From VRUE01 sp036525295 (GTDB lineage Bacteria > Actinomycetota > Thermoleophilia > Solirubrobacterales > 70-9): a stretch of DNA of 16,642 nt. The notes below the pieces were generated by a model. It did not search any database. It had not been told where the DNA came from and worked only from the letters and a program-made list of their open reading frames with translations. The DNA lies in assembly GCA_036525295.1 (NCBI GenBank), contig DATDAQ010000071.1, positions 1-16,642 on the forward strand, given 5' to 3'. The position numbers and the translations under genes are program-made. Shown here in pieces: positions 14,840 to 16,642 of the stretch (the stretch's first letter is position 1; each line of letters starts with the position of its first letter).

Positions 14840-14852
14840 GGTGAAGAAAGAA

Positions 14853-15947
14853 ATGGCAGACAAGAAAGCGGCTCTGAAAGACGCCTCGGCGAAGGACGCC
14901 AAGGCCAAGGACGCGGCCCTCGAGGCCGCTGTGACCCAGATCGAGCGCGACTTCGGACAGGGCGCGCTGATGCGGCTCGGCGCCGACAGCGCCCTGCCGA
15001 TCGAAGCGATCCCGACGGGCGCTCTGGCGCTCGATCTCGCGCTCGGAATCGGCGGGGTGCCGCGAGGGCGGATCGTCGAGATCTTCGGCCCCGAGTCCTC
15101 GGGCAAGACGACGCTGATCTACCACATCATCGCCGAGGCCCAGGCGAAGGGTGGGGTCTGCGTCTTCATCGACACCGAGCACGCGATGGACCCCGTCTAC
15201 GCGCGGGCGATCGGCGTCGATACCGACGAGCTGCTCGTCTCCCAGCCCGACTACGGCGAGCAGGCGCTGCAGATCGCCGACCGCCTGATCGCCTCTGCCG
15301 CCGTCGACGTGGTGGCGATCGACTCCGTCGCGGCGCTGACGCCGAAAGCCGAGCTGGACGGCCAGATCGGCGACACGACCGTGGGCCTGCAGGCACGCCT
15401 GATGTCGCAGGCGATGCGCAAACTGGCGGGCAACCTCAACCGCACAAACACCGTCTGCGTCTTCACCAACCAAATCCGCGAAAAGGTCGGGGTCCAGTTC
15501 GGCTCGCCAGAGACCCAGCCGGGCGGCCGGGCGCTGAAGTTCTACTCCTCCCAGCGGCTCGACATCCGCCGCATCGAGACGCTCAAGGACGGCACCGAGG
15601 CCGTCGGCAACCGGGTGCGGGTCAAAGTCGTCAAGAACAAGTGCGCGGCGCCGTTCCGCCAGGCCGAGTTCGAGATCGAGTACGGCCAGGGCATCTCGCG
15701 CGAAGGCGAGCTGCTCGACTTCGGCATCGAGCACGACATCGTGCGCAAGTCGGGCGCCTTCTTTTCCTACGGCGAGACCCGGCTCGGACAGGGGCGCAAC
15801 AACGCCAAGCAGTACCTGGTCGAGAACCCCGAGGTCGCCGACGAGATCGAGGCCAAGATCCGCACCGCCCTCGGCATCGGAGACGAGGCTGCTCCGGCCG
15901 AGGCCACGACGCCTGCACCACCGGTCGCGGAGGCGCAGGCTGCCTGA
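14853..15947 (+). CDS. recA: Recombinase RecA
   Basis: Central strand-exchange ATPase of homologous recombination and the SOS co-protease; 364 residues from ATG 14853. This ATG has the Shine-Dalgarno GAGGTG nine bases upstream and is preferred over GTG 14841 and an upstream ATG inside thpR. Walker A is GPESSGKT (79-86); VVAIDSVAALTPKAE forms Walker B; FTNQIREKVGVQFGSPE is the L2 region; GGRALKFYSSQRLD follows. The N terminus (MADKKAALKDASAKDAKAKD) is Lys/Ala-rich and about a dozen residues longer than in E. coli before QIERDFGQGALMRLG. The tail is Ala/Pro-rich rather than strongly acidic. I saw no actinobacterial SOS box (GAAC-N4-GTTC) near its start or that of thpR, and no recX follows: the next gene is a cupredoxin. 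Confidence 0.98.
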   Translation: MADKKAALKDASAKDAKAKDAALEAAVTQIERDFGQGALMRLGADSALPIEAIPTGALALDLALGIGGVPRGRIVEIFGPESSGKTTLIYHIIAEAQAKGGVCVFIDTEHAMDPVYARAIGVDTDELLVSQPDYGEQALQIADRLIASAAVDVVAIDSVAALTPKAELDGQIGDTTVGLQARLMSQAMRKLAGNLNRTNTVCVFTNQIREKVGVQFGSPETQPGGRALKFYSSQRLDIRRIETLKDGTEAVGNRVRVKVVKNKCAAPFRQAEFEIEYGQGISREGELLDFGIEHDIVRKSGAFFSYGETRLGQGRNNAKQYLVENPEVADEIEAKIRTALGIGDEAAPAEATTPAPPVAEAQAA

Positions 15948-15973
15948 CGGCGCCCGTGCCCAGTCAATAGGAT
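15944..15973 (+). promoter_or_regulatory. Candidate promoter for the cupredoxin gene
   Basis: CTGACG (15944-15949) and TAGGAT (15968-15973) are separated by 18 bases just after the recA stop. TAGGAT is the same hexamer proposed as -10 for the minus-strand repeat-protein gene. Transcription would begin about six bases before the ATG. Confidence 0.4.
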
Positions 15974-15985
15974 TCGCGCCGCCCG

Positions 15986-16594
15986 ATGAGCAACGAAACC
16001 CTGTTCTACATATGCGGCAGCGTGCTGGCCGTCTCCGCAGTTCTGATTAGCTTCGCCGGCCTGCGGATCAAGAGCTTCCCCGGGAAACTGGGTCCGCTCG
16101 TCGTCCTCTGGTTTGTGGTCCTGATCGGCGGCGCCACCACCTTCGCGGTGCTCCACGCCCAGGACGAGGAAGAGGCCAAGGCCGCCGAGCTCACCAAGGC
16201 GAGCGAAGAGAATGAAGCAGAGGAGGCCGAGTCGGTCGACTCCGAAGCCGGGGGCGAAGAAGGCGGCGGAGAGGCAACCGAAGAGCCGGGAGCCGGGGCC
16301 GCTGGACCGGGGGGAACGTTGCAGTTGAAGGCTTCCCCGACCGAGATCGCCTACGACACCACCGAGCTGACCAGCAAGCCGGGCAAAGTGACGATCGACT
16401 TCGACAATCCGGCGCCGCTCGAACACGACGTCGCGATCGAAGACGAAGGCGAAAAGGAGCTGGCCGATTCCGAACTGATCGCCGAAAGCAAGACCTCGGT
16501 CAGCGTCGAGCTCGCTCCCGGCACTTACACCTTCTTCTGCACCGTGCCGGGACATCGTGAGGCCGGCATGGAAGGCACGCTCACCGTCAAGTAG
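15986..16594 (+). CDS. Membrane-anchored cupredoxin (type I copper protein)
   Basis: 202 residues. Two N-terminal transmembrane segments (about 5-25 and 37-57) are followed by a very acidic Glu/Ala/Gly linker (about 59-110) and a C-terminal plastocyanin/azurin-like domain (about 110-202). All four blue-copper ligands are visible: H147 (LEHDVAIE) and the C185/H190/M195 set in FFCTVPGHREAGMEG. It is therefore probably an electron carrier tethered to the outer face of the membrane, perhaps serving a terminal oxidase (inference from fold; no oxidase genes are in the window). Location after recA is not the usual recX position. There is no good Shine-Dalgarno (AGGA lies 13 bases upstream). The stop is followed by a short GC-rich run to the window end without a clear terminator. 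Confidence 0.9.
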   Translation: MSNETLFYICGSVLAVSAVLISFAGLRIKSFPGKLGPLVVLWFVVLIGGATTFAVLHAQDEEEAKAAELTKASEENEAEEAESVDSEAGGEEGGGEATEEPGAGAAGPGGTLQLKASPTEIAYDTTELTSKPGKVTIDFDNPAPLEHDVAIEDEGEKELADSELIAESKTSVSVELAPGTYTFFCTVPGHREAGMEGTLTVK

Positions 16595-16642
16595 GGCCGT
16601 TGGGGAGGGGCGGGTGACCCTTCGACCACCCCCGGCTTGGGT

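Noticed and set aside
1..16642. Defence system, toxin-antitoxin pair, prophage, insertion sequence or CRISPR array
   Set aside because: No transposase, integrase, nuclease-helicase pair, spaced direct repeats or terminal inverted repeats were seen; only the short coding repeats at 3740-3901 are tandem.

Overview
This 16.6 kb window is chromosomal DNA from a high-GC actinobacterium. Two observations point to the class Thermoleophilia (Solirubrobacterales or a relative). First, one secreted protein has a signal peptide ending ALGGSAYAAKKIGSNEIKAN followed by repeats of the type IKKNAVT and NAT. Second, another secreted protein ends in a Cys-bracketed basic tail (CPKGKRRVIRKGKAVC). Both styles are common in that class from general knowledge. 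The placement is an inference, not a database result.

Layout, left to right. (a) pnp (5' end outside the window), an M16 zinc peptidase (pepR) and dapB run on the + strand as a tight operon closed by a strong bidirectional terminator. (b) A minus-strand secreted decapeptide/NAT-repeat protein lies between dapB and dapA and has a terminator-shaped hairpin in its own leader. (c) dapA and rnj (RNase J) overlap by one base. (d) A 306-bp gene-free, convergent region carries several strong stem-loops. (e) A minus-strand OmpR-type response regulator and HAMP/HisKA sensor kinase diverge from ftsK. (f) ftsK, a RodZ-like membrane HTH protein and cinA follow on the + strand. (g) A lower-GC secreted protein of unknown function contains a perfect 30-bp palindrome in its coding sequence. 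(h) thpR and recA follow, then a membrane-anchored cupredoxin.

The backbone (pnp-pepR-dapB, dapA-rnj, ftsK-HTH-cinA-recA) is a familiar actinobacterial core neighbourhood: RNA decay (PNPase, RNase J, ThpR), lysine/diaminopimelate synthesis (DapA, DapB), chromosome segregation and cell shape (FtsK, RodZ-like), and recombination or damage response (CinA, RecA). It is interrupted by three units that look like later insertions: the repeat protein, the two-component pair, and the palindrome-bearing secreted protein. No mobile element, CRISPR array, tRNA or rRNA was seen. I did not find a convincing new multi-gene system. The parts most worth following up are the structured rnj downstream region and the two unrecognised secreted proteins with unusual DNA structure in or beside them.
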